The notes: generated from the sequence alone by a model not told the origin. 64,000 nt of DNA from Janthinobacterium sp. TB1-E2 (GCF_036885605.1 NZ_CP142523.1:4960001-5024000), one strand, 5' to 3'. Positions 28,477-37,084 are shown, numbered from the stretch's first letter. Made by a program: numbers and translations.

Positions 28477-30095
28477 GGGGTATAACCCGGAATGGCCGCC
28501 TCGTCGACGGCATCGATCTGGCTCGGATGCATGTGCTTTTCAGCGAAGGTCAGATAGACCTTGCTGCGGATGAAAACGTCGAACAGCTCCGGGTCGATAT
28601 GCCCGTTCAGGCTGAAATTGCCGAGGATGCGCAGCGATTCGGACAGCGACTTGCCCTTCTTGTAGGGCCGGTCGCGCGCCGTCAGCGCCTCGAAAATGTC
28701 GGCGATGGCCATCAGGCGCGCCGGCACCGACATCTGCTCTTTCGTCAGTCCCCGTGGATAGCCCTTGCCATCCATGCGCTCATGGTGGCCGCCCGCGTAT
28801 TCGGGCACCTTTTGCAGGTGCTTGGGCCACGGCAGCGCTTCGAGCATGCGGATCGACACGCTGATATGGTTGTTGACGATGGCCCGCTCGGCCGCCGTCA
28901 GCGTGCCGGCGCGGATGGTCAGGTTTTCCGTCTCGTCGGCGTCGAGAAAATCGCGCAGTTCGCCGTCGGCCGCGCGCCAGCGGCGCCTGGCGATCTGCCG
29001 CACGCGCTCCTGGTCGGCCTGCGCCATGCTTTCGCCGCCGATATTGACCGTGCGGATGAAGTCCCGCTCTTCGCGCAGCGCCGCCTGCTCCTGCTCCAGT
29101 GCGCGGGCGATGGCCTCCTTTTGCAGCGGCTGCGCCGCCTGCTGGCGCAGGGCCGCGATCTCGGCGTCGCGCAGCAGCACTTCGTAGCGCGTGTCAATCA
29201 GGGCGATGCGGTCGAAAATGGTTTCCAGCTTGGTGGCCTTGTCGACCACGTGCACGGGCGTGGTGATCTTGCCGCAATCGTGCAGCAGGCCGGCCAGCCA
29301 CAACTGCTTGCGCTCGTTGTCGCTGAGCCGGAAATCGGCCAGCGGCCCCGTTTGCGTGGCGTGCGCGGCGTCGGCCAGCAGCATCGTCAGCTCGGGCACG
29401 AACTGGCAGTGGCGGCCCGTGTACGGCGACTTTTCATCGATGCCGATATTGATCAGGGTCACGAGCGATTCGAGCAGCTCTTCCAGCTGCGAGATCAGCA
29501 ATTGATTCGTCAGCGCCACGCCCGCCTGCGCGGCCAAGGCCTCGATGAAGCGCTGGTCGGTGGAGGAAAAGGCGCGCACCTGCCCCGTCTCGCCATCCTT
29601 GGCATTGACCAGCTGCAGCACGCCGATCAGGTCGCCCTCATGGTCGCTCATGGGCACCGTCAGGATCGATTGCGTGTGGTAGCCGTGGTGGCGGTCGAAC
29701 TCGCGCATGCCGGAAAAATTGAAGGCCTCGTCGCGGTAGACGTCGGCGATATTCACGCTGCGGCGCATGTTCGCCGCATACGCGGCCACCGATGCCAGGT
29801 TCGGCTGGTCCGCGCCATCGAACAGGGGCACGCCAGGCAAGCCCATGTCCGCCCCCTGCGCGATGCCCAGGCTGTCGTTGACGCTGATGTCGAACGCCAG
29901 CTGGCGGCCTTCGAGCGCGGGCCGGTACAGGGTGGCGCCATCGGCGCCGCTCATGCTTTTTGCCAGCAGCACGATGCGCTGCAACAGCGCGCCAATGTCG
30001 TGTCCCTCGCCGCCCAGGCCGTGGCCGAGCGCGACACTGAGTTCGGTCAATTGCTCCAGTCTGTGGGCGATTTTCTCAGGGTGCAACTGAGGCAT
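28473..30095 (-). CDS. GAF/HD-GYP cyclic-nucleotide phosphodiesterase-like protein
   Basis: A 540-residue cytoplasmic protein. An N-terminal GAF sensor domain (about residues 25-190, HGYHTQSILTVPM) is followed by an HD domain (WLAGLLHDCGKITTP, metal ligands H and D) with an inserted helical stretch, and the GYP motif HHERMDGKGYPRGL near residue 460. HD-GYP enzymes hydrolyse c-di-GMP; the HD and GYP residues are intact, so activity is likely. I chose the ATG at 30095 (MPQLHPEKIAHRL); TTG codons at 30143 and 30125 are in-frame alternatives. It is coupled to the CHASE2 cyclase gene by a 4-bp overlap. Confidence 0.88.
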   Translation of the reverse strand: MPQLHPEKIAHRLEQLTELSVALGHGLGGEGHDIGALLQRIVLLAKSMSGADGATLYRPALEGRQLAFDISVNDSLGIAQGADMGLPGVPLFDGADQPNLASVAAYAANMRRSVNIADVYRDEAFNFSGMREFDRHHGYHTQSILTVPMSDHEGDLIGVLQLVNAKDGETGQVRAFSSTDQRFIEALAAQAGVALTNQLLISQLEELLESLVTLINIGIDEKSPYTGRHCQFVPELTMLLADAAHATQTGPLADFRLSDNERKQLWLAGLLHDCGKITTPVHVVDKATKLETIFDRIALIDTRYEVLLRDAEIAALRQQAAQPLQKEAIARALEQEQAALREERDFIRTVNIGGESMAQADQERVRQIARRRWRAADGELRDFLDADETENLTIRAGTLTAAERAIVNNHISVSIRMLEALPWPKHLQKVPEYAGGHHERMDGKGYPRGLTKEQMSVPARLMAIADIFEALTARDRPYKKGKSLSESLRILGNFSLNGHIDPELFDVFIRSKVYLTFAEKHMHPSQIDAVDEAAIPGYTP

Positions 30096-30293
30096 ATTGG
30101 TGGCAATCAGGTAATGGGCAAGCAAAAAAGGGGAAGTCGGCAAGCGCCAGTGTAACGGCCGTCCCGCGCACTGTACATTACTTAGTCACAACAAAATGAA
30201 ATTACTTTCCGTATCACAACACGCATAAATGTTGCCGCCAATCTCATTAATTAGAATAGAATCAACAATAATTACACTGTAACAAGGTACTGA

Positions 30294-31190
30294 ATGAAAT
30301 TCACGTTCAGGGGTGTGCGCGGCTCCATCCCCTCCCCCGGCCCGCGCACGGCGCGCTACGGCGGCAACACCACGTGCATCGAAGTGCGCACCGACAACGA
30401 TAGCCTGATCATTCTCGATGCGGGCAGCGGCATCTTTTCGCTGGCGCAGCAACTGCCGCCGGGCCAGCCCGTCGACGCGCACGTCTTTATCACGCACAGC
30501 CATTGGGACCACATCCACGGCTTGCCCATGTTCTCGCCCCTGTTCGTGGCCGGCAACCGCATGCGCCTGCATGGCGCCTTTGACGGCATCAGCGGGCGCG
30601 GCATCGAGCACGTGATGGCGGTGCAGCTGCAAGGCAGTTATTTCCCCGTCAGCGAAGCGGCCATGGCGGCCAGCATCGAGTACCGCACCCTGGCGCCGGG
30701 CGAAGCCGTCGAGGTGGGCGGCGCGTGCGTGCGCGGCGCGGAAATGAACCATCCCGTCGTCAACCTCGGCTACCGCATCGACTGCGGCGGCGCTTCGCTG
30801 TTTTTCAGCGGCGACCATGAACCGTTCTACAACCTGCATCCGCCCGGCCACGCCGAGCATGCGGCGTGCTCAGAGCGCAATGCGCAGCGCCAGGCCCGCA
30901 TCGATGCGCTCATCGCCGGCGTCGACGCGCTGATCATGGATTGCTCGTACACGCGCGAGGAATACCCGGGCAAACAGGGCTGGGGCCACGGCACCTTCGA
31001 CGCCGCCTTCGACCTGGCCCTGCGCTGCGGCGCGCGGCGCCTGTACTGCACCCACCACGAACCGACCCGCAGCGACGAGCAGCTCGAAGCCGTGTTTGCC
31101 GACGTGATGGGCCGCTACAGCAGCCGTCTCGATGGCCTGCAAGTGTTCCTCGCCAGCGAGGGACTGACGGTGGAACTGGCCAGCGCATAA
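30294..31190 (+). CDS. MBL-fold metallo-hydrolase
   Basis: A 298-residue metallo-beta-lactamase-fold protein with the dinuclear metal motif HSHWDHIHG (H68, H70, D72, H73). Further ligand candidates are in AEMNHPVVN, FSGDHEP and YCTHHEP. The opening MKFTFRGVRGSIPSPGPRTARYGGNTTC is typical of a subfamily often found with signalling proteins and related to MBL-fold cyclic-nucleotide phosphodiesterases; the substrate cannot be read from sequence. It diverges from the HD-GYP gene across a 198-bp intergenic region. AAGG lies seven bases before the ATG, and a strong terminator follows. Confidence 0.87.
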   Translation: MKFTFRGVRGSIPSPGPRTARYGGNTTCIEVRTDNDSLIILDAGSGIFSLAQQLPPGQPVDAHVFITHSHWDHIHGLPMFSPLFVAGNRMRLHGAFDGISGRGIEHVMAVQLQGSYFPVSEAAMAASIEYRTLAPGEAVEVGGACVRGAEMNHPVVNLGYRIDCGGASLFFSGDHEPFYNLHPPGHAEHAACSERNAQRQARIDALIAGVDALIMDCSYTREEYPGKQGWGHGTFDAAFDLALRCGARRLYCTHHEPTRSDEQLEAVFADVMGRYSSRLDGLQVFLASEGLTVELASA

Positions 31191-31219
31191 AAAAAGGGAA
31201 CCTTTTGGTTCCCTTTTTT
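31191..31219. terminator. Bidirectional Rho-independent terminator
   Basis: AAAAAGGGAACC (31191-31202) and GGTTCCCTTTTT (31207-31218) form a 12-bp perfect stem with a 4-nt loop, flanked by A on one side and T on the other. It therefore works for the MBL gene on + and for transcripts from pit on -. Confidence 0.92.
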
Positions 31220-31240
31220 ATACATGCGCCCAGTTGGCAC

Positions 31241-31363
31241 AAGGCCCTCTGAAAACCGTAGCGAGCAAGCCCGATATCGGATTGAGTAGCGGAGCTGTAC
31301 TTTAGTACAGTGAGCAACGGAGATTCGATAGTGGGCTGCGCAGTAGGTTTGCAGAGGCGCCTT
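31241..31363. repeat. 123-nt imperfect palindromic intergenic element
   Basis: The outer arms AAGGCCCTCTGAAAACC (31241-31257) and GGTTTGCAGAGGCGCCTT (31346-31363) pair at 16 of 17 positions with one bulge. An inner stem (CCCGATATCGGAT against ATTCGATAGTGGG) and a central CTGTACT-TT-AGTACAG hairpin (31295-31310) continue the dyad. It reaches the pit stop codon. The structure suggests a repeated palindromic or MITE-like element, but no second copy occurs in this window. Confidence 0.65.
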
Positions 31364-32372
31364 ACATGATGTGGTGGCCAATCCACCAAGCGACTGCTGC
31401 AACAAACGCGGAGGCAGGAATCGTGAAGATCCAGGCCCAGACGATATTGCCTGCCACGCCCCAGCGCACGGCCGACATCTTCTGCGACGAGCCGACGCCG
31501 ACGATGGCGCCCGTGATGGTGTGCGTGGTCGACACGGGAATACCCAGCGCCGTCGAGACGAACAGGGTGATCGCGCCGCCCGTTTCGGCGCAGAAGCCGC
31601 CGACCGGTTTGAGCTTGGTGATCTTCTGGCCCATGGTCTTGACGATGCGCCAGCCACCGAACAGGGTGCCAAAGCTGATGGCCGTATAGCACGAGATGAT
31701 GACCCACATCGGCGGCATGGCGTCGGCCGAACTGGAGTAGCCAGCGGCGATCAGCAGCATCCAGATGATGCCGATGGTTTTTTGCGCATCGTTGCCGCCG
31801 TGGCCCAGACTGTAGGCGGCCGCCGAGACCAGTTGCAGACGGCGGAACCACTTGTCGACCTTGCGCGGCGTCGAACGCACGAATATCCATGACACGATCA
31901 GCATCATGATGGAGCCGAACACGAAGCCCAGTACCGGTGCGATGACGATGAAGGCGACGGTTTTCCACAGGCCGGCCGCGACCAGCGCACCCGTGCCGGA
32001 CTTGGCGACAGCTGCGCCCACCAGGCCGCCAATCAGGGCGTGCGAGGACGACGATGGAATGCCGTAGTACCAGGTAAACAAATTCCAGAAGATGGCGCCC
32101 ATCAGCGCGCCGAAGATCACGTACTGGTCGATCACTGCCGGATCGATGGTGCCCTTGCCTACCGTGGCGGCCACGGTCAGCTGGTGGAACACGAAGATGG
32201 CGACAAAGTTGAACGTGGCAGCCATGGCAACCGCGGTCTGCGGTTTCAATACGCCCGTCGAGACCACCGTGGCAATCGCGTTGGCGGCATCGTGGAAGCC
32301 GTTCATGAAGTCAAACAGCAGCGCCAGGACGATCAACAGGCCTAGCACGTAGATGCTGATTTGTATGGTCAT
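31362..32372 (-). CDS. pit: PiT-family inorganic phosphate transporter
   Basis: A 336-residue integral membrane protein with about ten hydrophobic segments. Both PiT signature repeats are present: DFMNGFHDAANAIATVVSTG near residue 21 and GHGGNDAQKTIGI near residue 195, each with the Asn/Asp pair used for phosphate or metal-phosphate symport. The protein is a low-affinity phosphate importer. The DUF47 gene lies 42 bp upstream on the same strand, the usual partner of PiT transporters. A palindromic element covers the stop codon region. Confidence 0.94.
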   Translation of the reverse strand: MTIQISIYVLGLLIVLALLFDFMNGFHDAANAIATVVSTGVLKPQTAVAMAATFNFVAIFVFHQLTVAATVGKGTIDPAVIDQYVIFGALMGAIFWNLFTWYYGIPSSSSHALIGGLVGAAVAKSGTGALVAAGLWKTVAFIVIAPVLGFVFGSIMMLIVSWIFVRSTPRKVDKWFRRLQLVSAAAYSLGHGGNDAQKTIGIIWMLLIAAGYSSSADAMPPMWVIISCYTAISFGTLFGGWRIVKTMGQKITKLKPVGGFCAETGGAITLFVSTALGIPVSTTHTITGAIVGVGSSQKMSAVRWGVAGNIVWAWIFTIPASAFVAAVAWWIGHHIM

Positions 32373-32414
32373 TATAGTTTCTTTTCTGATTCTGGTTCAG
32401 GACAGGCCCAACGC

Positions 32415-33041
32415 TTACGCGTTTTCGACGATGATGCCTTCGATAATATTGGACACATCTTCGCAACGGTCGGTCACGGTTTCCAGAATTTCGTAGATCG
32501 CTTTCAGCTTGATCAGGTTGCGCACGTCCGGTTCGTCGCGGAACAGCTTGGACATGGCGGCGCGCATCACGTGGTCGGCATCCGACTCCAGGCGGTCGAT
32601 CTCTTCGCAGATGGCGACGATCTTGCGCGAGTTGTCCATGTTATGCAGCATGGCGACGGCATCGCGCACTTTTTCGGTACAGGCCAGCACCAGTTCGGCC
32701 AGGCGCTTGGCTTCCGGCGTGACGGCCTTCAGGTCGTACAGCGAGACGGTTTGCGCCGCATCTTCCAGAAGGTCGAGGATGTCGTCCTGGCGCGTGATCA
32801 GCTGATGGATGTCATCGCGGTCGATCGGCGTGATGAAGGTCTTGTGCAGCATTTCCACGGTGGCGTAGGTGACTTTGTCCGCCTGTTTCTCGATGCTCTC
32901 GATCGCATGCACGCGGTTTTCCAGGTCGTCGAAATTGGTCATCAGGCCGAGCATCTCTTTGGCGCCCTTGACGCACAGTTCCGCGTGCTGGTTAAACAAT
33001 TCAAAAAACTTGCCCTCAGTGGGCATCAAGCGTCCAAACAT
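32415..33041 (-). CDS. DUF47/PhoU-like phosphate transport regulator
   Basis: A 208-residue all-helical protein of the DUF47 family (PhoU fold), beginning MFGRLMPTEGKFFELFNQHAEL. Acidic metal-binding motifs typical of PhoU folds are visible (ENRVHAIESIEKQADK, DRDDIHQLITRQDDILDLLED). Such proteins bind metals and modulate the adjacent PiT transporter. The gene is directly upstream of pit in the same orientation, so the two form an operon. No Pho box was recognised upstream. Confidence 0.9.
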   Translation of the reverse strand: MFGRLMPTEGKFFELFNQHAELCVKGAKEMLGLMTNFDDLENRVHAIESIEKQADKVTYATVEMLHKTFITPIDRDDIHQLITRQDDILDLLEDAAQTVSLYDLKAVTPEAKRLAELVLACTEKVRDAVAMLHNMDNSRKIVAICEEIDRLESDADHVMRAAMSKLFRDEPDVRNLIKLKAIYEILETVTDRCEDVSNIIEGIIVENA

Positions 33042-33133
33042 GTCATTCTCCGTTAAGCATTGAGTCGTGTTATTTACTACAGAAAGCCGCCCCGCAAGAG
33101 GGGGCAGCGATGGGGTGCCAGTGCTGCTGAGTC

Positions 33134-34519
33134 TTAGTCGCCTTGGTAAAGCGCCAGGCCACCACTGTAATTGCCAAATTTGGTGTACTGCCCCATGAAG
33201 GTGAGGCGGATGCTGCCGATTGGACCGTTACGTTGTTTACCGATGATGATCTCGGCCGTTCCCTTGTCTGGCGAGTCGGGGTTATACACCTCGTCGCGGT
33301 AAATGAACAGGATCACGTCGGCATCCTGCTCAATAGCGCCCGATTCGCGCAAGTCGGACATGACAGGACGTTTGTTCGGGCGTTGTTCCAGCGAGCGGTT
33401 CAGCTGGGACAGCGCGATCACGGGGCAACCAAGTTCTTTCGCCAGGCCTTTCAAGCCCCGCGAAATCTCGGAAATCTCCGTGGCGCGGTTGTCGCCCGGC
33501 GTATTGGCCGACATCAGTTGCAAGTAATCGACGATGATCAGGCCCAGCTTGCCGCATTGACGCGACAAGCGGCGCGAGCGGGCGCGCAATTCGATGGAAT
33601 TGAGCGCTGGCGTTTCATCGATGTACAACTGCGCGTCGTTCATCTTTTGAATGGCGTTCGTCAGGCGCGGCCAGTCTTCGTCGTTCAGGCGGCCAGTACG
33701 CAAACGGTGCTGGTCGAGCTGTCCGACGGAGCCGAGCATACGCATGGCCAGCTGGGCGCCGCCCATCTCCATCGAGAACACGGCCACGGGCAAGCCGCTG
33801 TCGATGGCCACGTTTTCGCCGATGTTGACGGAAAACGCCGTCTTGCCCATCGAAGGACGGCCCGCCACGATTACCAGGTCGCCCGGCTGCAGACCGGAGG
33901 TCATGCGGTCGAGGTCGATGAAACCGGTGGGCACGCCCGTGATTTCACTCTGGTTGTCGCGGCTGTACAGTTCGTCGATGCGTTCGACCACCTGCGTCAG
34001 CAGGGGCTGGATGGCGGTCCAGCCCTGGGCGCCGCGCGCGCCTTCTTCGGCGATGGCGAAAATCTTCGATTCGGCCTCGTCAAGCATCTGCTTGACTTCC
34101 TTGCCTTGCGGGCTGAAGGCCGTACCGGAGATATCGTCGGCGACGGTGATGAGCTTGCGCAGCACGCCGCGGTCGCGCACGATCTCGGCGTAACGCCGGA
34201 TGTTCGCGGCCGATGGCGTGTTTTGCGCCATGGCGTTCAGGTAAGCGAGTCCGCCCACGTCATCGGCCTTGCCGAGCTGGGTCAGGGTTTCAAAAACAGT
34301 AATGACATCGGCTGGCTTGGAAGCGTTAACCATCTTGACGATTTGCTCGAAGATGATGCGATGGTCATAGCGATAGAAATCCTCCGCATGCATGAAGTCG
34401 GCGATGCGGTCATATGCGGCATTGTCGCGCAGCAGACCACCGATGACGGATTGTTCTGCTTCGATCGAATGCGGCGGAATACGGAGGGAATCCAGTTGCG
34501 GATCAGAGGGGGCGTTCAT
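33134..34519 (-). CDS. dnaB: Replicative DNA helicase DnaB
   Basis: A 461-residue hexameric replicative helicase. The N-terminal DnaG-interacting domain (PHSIEAEQSVIGGLLRDNAAYD) is joined by a linker to the RecA-like ATPase with Walker A GRPSMGKTAFS, Walker B LIIVDYLQLM and the arginine-finger region near FIYRDEVYN. No intein is present. The ATG at 34519 (MNAPSDPQLDSLRIPP) is preferred; the frame is open to 34654 but the extra residues are not protein-like. The gene is the last of the rpsF-priB-rpsR-rplI-dnaB group, with a terminator between rplI and dnaB. Confidence 0.96.
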   Translation of the reverse strand: MNAPSDPQLDSLRIPPHSIEAEQSVIGGLLRDNAAYDRIADFMHAEDFYRYDHRIIFEQIVKMVNASKPADVITVFETLTQLGKADDVGGLAYLNAMAQNTPSAANIRRYAEIVRDRGVLRKLITVADDISGTAFSPQGKEVKQMLDEAESKIFAIAEEGARGAQGWTAIQPLLTQVVERIDELYSRDNQSEITGVPTGFIDLDRMTSGLQPGDLVIVAGRPSMGKTAFSVNIGENVAIDSGLPVAVFSMEMGGAQLAMRMLGSVGQLDQHRLRTGRLNDEDWPRLTNAIQKMNDAQLYIDETPALNSIELRARSRRLSRQCGKLGLIIVDYLQLMSANTPGDNRATEISEISRGLKGLAKELGCPVIALSQLNRSLEQRPNKRPVMSDLRESGAIEQDADVILFIYRDEVYNPDSPDKGTAEIIIGKQRNGPIGSIRLTFMGQYTKFGNYSGGLALYQGD

Positions 34520-34589
34520 GGCGCGAATTATACCCGCTTCGGCGTGATGGCAAAAATAAAGGGCTGAAATTGAGCGAAAAAAAGGCCAC

Positions 34590-34615
34590 AAAAAAGCCGG
34601 GCGAACCCGGCTTTT
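34590..34615 (-). terminator. Rho-independent terminator after rplI
   Basis: AAAAGCCGGG (34592-34601) and CCCGGCTTTT (34606-34615) pair perfectly around a CGAA loop, with a run of T on the minus strand. It separates the ribosomal protein genes from dnaB, so dnaB depends on readthrough or on its own promoter. Confidence 0.85.
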
Positions 34616-34654
34616 CATAGTGCGGCAATGCTTGCGGGCCAGGCCCGCAGACAA

Positions 34655-35110
34655 TTACGCGTTCGCGTCTGGAACGACAGCGATAACAACTTCCACGACC
34701 ACGTCGGTGTGCAGAGCAACCGAAACGTTGTGCTCGCCAACGATCTTCAGCGGGCCGGTAGGCATGCGGATTTGTGCTTTTTCAACAGCAAAACCTTGCT
34801 TGGTCAGCGCTTCAGCGATGTCGAAGTTGGTGACGGAACCGAACAGACGGCCATCAACACCAGCTTTTTGAGCAACTTGAACGGTCAGGCCGCTCAGTTT
34901 TTCGCCCTGGGCTTGCGATGCGGCCAGTTTGGCGGCAGCAGCTTTTTCCAGTTCGGCGCGCTTGACTTCGAATTCAGCCACAGCGGTTGCCGTAGCACGA
35001 CGTGCCAGGCGTTGCGGGATCAGGAAGTTACGTGCGTAACCGTCTTTGACTTTGACGACTTCGCCGAGGTTACCGACGTTAACAACTTTTTCTAACAGAA
35101 TGATTTGCAT
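34655..35110 (-). CDS. rplI: 50S ribosomal protein L9
   Basis: A 151-residue ribosomal protein. The N-terminal domain [32 protein letters not shown] is the L9 signature, followed by a long connecting helix ([18 protein letters not shown]) and the C-terminal domain ([16 protein letters not shown]). L9 binds 23S rRNA near the L1 stalk. The gene lies 27 bp after rpsR. Length and domain order are normal. Confidence 0.97.
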   Translation of the reverse strand: MQIILLEKVVNVGNLGEVVKVKDGYARNFLIPQRLARRATATAVAEFEVKRAELEKAAAAKLAASQAQGEKLSGLTVQVAQKAGVDGRLFGSVTNFDIAEALTKQGFAVEKAQIRMPTGPLKIVGEHNVSVALHTDVVVEVVIAVVPDANA

Positions 35111-35137
35111 AGTTCTTCTCCAGGAATATCTGACCGA

Positions 35138-35428
35138 TTAAGCGTGGTGCAGATCGGTGTATGGCAGCAGCGCGAGGAAGCGAGCGCGCTTGATTGCGGT
35201 GTCAACTTGGCGCTGGTAGTGCGCTTTGGTACCGGTCAGGCGTGCTGGCATGATCTTGCCGTTTTCTTGGACGAAGTCTTTCAGCGTGTCAACGTCTTTG
35301 TAGTCGACTTGCTCAACGTGAGCTGCGGTGAAGCGGCAGAACTTCTTGCGTTTGAACAACGGGTTTTGCTGTTTGCGTTTTTCTTTAAGCTTGAGCTTAT
35401 TTTTGTCGAACTTTTTACCGAATGCCAT
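35138..35428 (-). CDS. rpsR: 30S ribosomal protein S18
   Basis: A 96-residue basic protein with the S18 core [21 protein letters not shown] and [18 protein letters not shown]. It binds 16S rRNA together with S6, whose gene lies two positions upstream in the operon. The N-terminus is Lys-rich ([17 protein letters not shown]). The start at 35428 follows priB by 15 bp. Confidence 0.97.
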   Translation of the reverse strand: MAFGKKFDKNKLKLKEKRKQQNPLFKRKKFCRFTAAHVEQVDYKDVDTLKDFVQENGKIMPARLTGTKAHYQRQVDTAIKRARFLALLPYTDLHHA

Positions 35429-35443
35429 GTCAGGCTCCTGTAT

Positions 35444-35752
35444 CTAAAATGCGCTAGTCGGGGTGACTGCACTAAAATCAATGATGTGAAACACCAAACT
35501 CTTGCTGTTGCGGCTCTTCCTGGCCAGGAAACCCGTGAACTGATACACCCCGCCCAAGCTTGCCTGACTGAACCTGCCTGAGATTTCGCCAGCGGCTAGC
35601 GCTGCAACATCAAACTCGGTCAAACGGGCAATCCCTGCTTCCATCTGCTGCGAACTGTGTTGCAATACTGCATTCACAATCGGCAGCCCTGCCGGGGTAT
35701 AGCGCAATATTTCGCGCTCGGCAATGATGGCGGTTACTTGTAGCTGGTTCAG
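35444..35752 (-). CDS. priB: Primosomal replication protein N (PriB), apparent CTG start
   Basis: A 102-residue OB-fold single-stranded-DNA-binding protein of the primosome restart pathway. The sequence LNQLQVTAIIAEREILRYTPAGLPIVN aligns with the first strands of PriB. In this frame the first standard start is a TTG at 35707, which would remove the first beta strand (15 residues). A CTG at 35752 corresponds to the expected N-terminal Met and has AGGA seven bases upstream; no ATG, GTG or TTG lies in frame between it and the end of rpsF. I therefore infer a CTG start. The position between rpsF and rpsR is the standard one for priB. Confidence 0.8.
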   Translation of the reverse strand: MNQLQVTAIIAEREILRYTPAGLPIVNAVLQHSSQQMEAGIARLTEFDVAALAAGEISGRFSQASLGGVYQFTGFLARKSRNSKSLVFHIIDFSAVTPTSAF

Positions 35753-35772
35753 CGCACGATCCTGGTCAAGAA

Positions 35773-36165
35773 TTAAGCTGCTGCTGCTGCGGCTGGAGCG
35801 GCTGCTGGTGCTTCGGTGCGGTGGCTTTTGGCCGCGTCTTCGCGTTGTACCGATTTCATCATCGGCGAAGGAGCTGTTTCAGCTTTCTTCATTTTAACGG
35901 TCAGGTGACGCAACACGGCATCATTGAATTTGAATGCTGTTTCCAACTCGACCAGGGTCTCGTTGTCGCATTCGATGTTCAGGCAGATGTAGTGTGCTTT
36001 AGGCAGCTTTTGGATCGAGTAAGCCATTTGACGGCGGCCCCAATCTTCCACGCGGTGAACCGAACCGCCGCGGGTGGTTACGCTGGCTTTGTAGCGTTCG
36101 ATCATCGCGGGCACTTGCTCGCTTTGGTCCGGATGGACGATAAAGACTATTTCATAATGACGCAT
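35773..36165 (-). CDS. rpsF: 30S ribosomal protein S6
   Basis: A 130-residue protein starting [25 protein letters not shown], with the conserved [21 protein letters not shown] motif. S6 binds 16S rRNA with S18. The C-terminal 30 residues are Ala/Pro-rich ([12 protein letters not shown]), an extension common in this order. It is the first gene of the rpsF-priB-rpsR-rplI cluster and diverges from lexA across about 275 bp. Confidence 0.96.
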   Translation of the reverse strand: MRHYEIVFIVHPDQSEQVPAMIERYKASVTTRGGSVHRVEDWGRRQMAYSIQKLPKAHYICLNIECDNETLVELETAFKFNDAVLRHLTVKMKKAETAPSPMMKSVQREDAAKSHRTEAPAAAPAAAAAA

Positions 36166-36383
36166 GCAAACTCCTTCAGGTCGGATTGATAATCGCCCAC
36201 CCCGGCGTCAAGACGGGTGTGGGAAGGTCAGCCGAAGATTATAACCGTCTTTTGCAAACGTTTCAATCATTCCTTCCACAAGCGCCTGAAAAGCCCGTGC
36301 GCCGCCGTGCTTTCCGGCCGCGGACAAGTATTTCTTGCGAAATTCGCCCAAAACACGGAAATCCCCTTGCATAGTGGGCGATA

Positions 36384-36399
36384 CTGTACAAAAATACAG
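36384..36399. promoter_or_regulatory. LexA binding site (SOS box 1)
   Basis: The 16-bp sequence CTGTACAAAAATACAG matches the CTGT-N8-ACAG SOS-box consensus exactly. It lies 57 bp before the preferred lexA start codon and indicates autorepression. Confidence 0.88.
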
Positions 36400-36400
36400 A

Positions 36401-36416
36401 CTGTTCATATAGACAG
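36401..36416. promoter_or_regulatory. LexA binding site (SOS box 2)
   Basis: The 16-bp sequence CTGTTCATATAGACAG also fits CTGT-N8-ACAG. It follows the first box with one base between, so the two centres are 17 bp apart, as in tandem lexA operators of other proteobacteria. Confidence 0.88.
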
Positions 36417-36440
36417 CATTTTAGTATGCACCCACCGCTC

Positions 36441-37076
36441 ATGATCAAGCTGACAGCACGACAAGAACAAATCCTGAACCTGATCAAGGACGCGATTGAA
36501 AACACGGGCTTTCCTCCCACCCGTGCCGAAATCGCCAATGAACTGGGTTTCAAATCGGCCAATGCGGCCGAAGAGCATTTGCAGGCCCTGGCCCGCAAGG
36601 GCGCGATCGAGATTTCGCCCGGCACCTCGCGCGGCATCCGCCTGATCGGTGCGGCCGCCGAAGCGCCGCCGTCGAAAGTGCCGGCAGCCCTGCTGATGTC
36701 GCTGCCCCTGATCGGCCGGGTGGCGGCAGGCTCGCCCATCCTGGCCCAGGAAAACCTGGAAGCGAGCTACAACGTCGACCCGGCCCTGTTCTCGGCCAAA
36801 CCCGACTTCCTGCTGAAGGTGCGCGGCTGGTCCATGCGCGACGCCGGCATCATGGATGGCGACTTGCTGGCCGTGAAAAAGGTCGACAGCGCCAAGAATG
36901 GCCAGATCGTCGTCGCCCGCATCGGCGACGAAGTCACCGTCAAGCGCTACAAGAAGACGGGCTCCGTCATCGAACTGCTGCCGGAAAATCCGGACTTCAA
37001 GGTGATCACCGTGTCACCGGAAGATGAATTCGCCCTGGAAGGTTTGGCGGTAGGCTTGATGCGCAGCTGGCATTAA
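36441..37076 (+). CDS. lexA: SOS response repressor LexA
   Basis: A 211-residue repressor and self-cleaving serine peptidase. The N-terminal winged helix is [19 protein letters not shown]...[13 protein letters not shown]. The cleavage site is A96-G97 (RVAAGSP), with catalytic S131 (GWSMRDAG) and K168 (VTVKRY); spacing matches E. coli A84-G85/S119/K156. The usual GxSM appears as GWSM. The ATG at 36441 fits family N-termini; an in-frame ATG at 36426 is an alternative, and neither has a clear ribosome binding site. Two SOS boxes precede the gene and a repeat-derived terminator follows. Confidence 0.95.
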   Translation: MIKLTARQEQILNLIKDAIENTGFPPTRAEIANELGFKSANAAEEHLQALARKGAIEISPGTSRGIRLIGAAAEAPPSKVPAALLMSLPLIGRVAAGSPILAQENLEASYNVDPALFSAKPDFLLKVRGWSMRDAGIMDGDLLAVKKVDSAKNGQIVVARIGDEVTVKRYKKTGSVIELLPENPDFKVITVSPEDEFALEGLAVGLMRSWH

Positions 37077-37084
37077 ACTGCATG

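Noticed and set aside
26671..30155. Two long plus-strand frames (604 and 542 codons) opposite the CHASE2 cyclase and HD-GYP genes
   Set aside because: They are Gln/His/Arg/Ala-rich shadow frames with no domain; the minus strand encodes clear conserved enzymes.
30144..30293. Clear promoter pair between the HD-GYP and MBL-fold genes
   Set aside because: The region is AT-rich, but no -35/-10 pair with 16-18 bp spacing was convincing on either strand.
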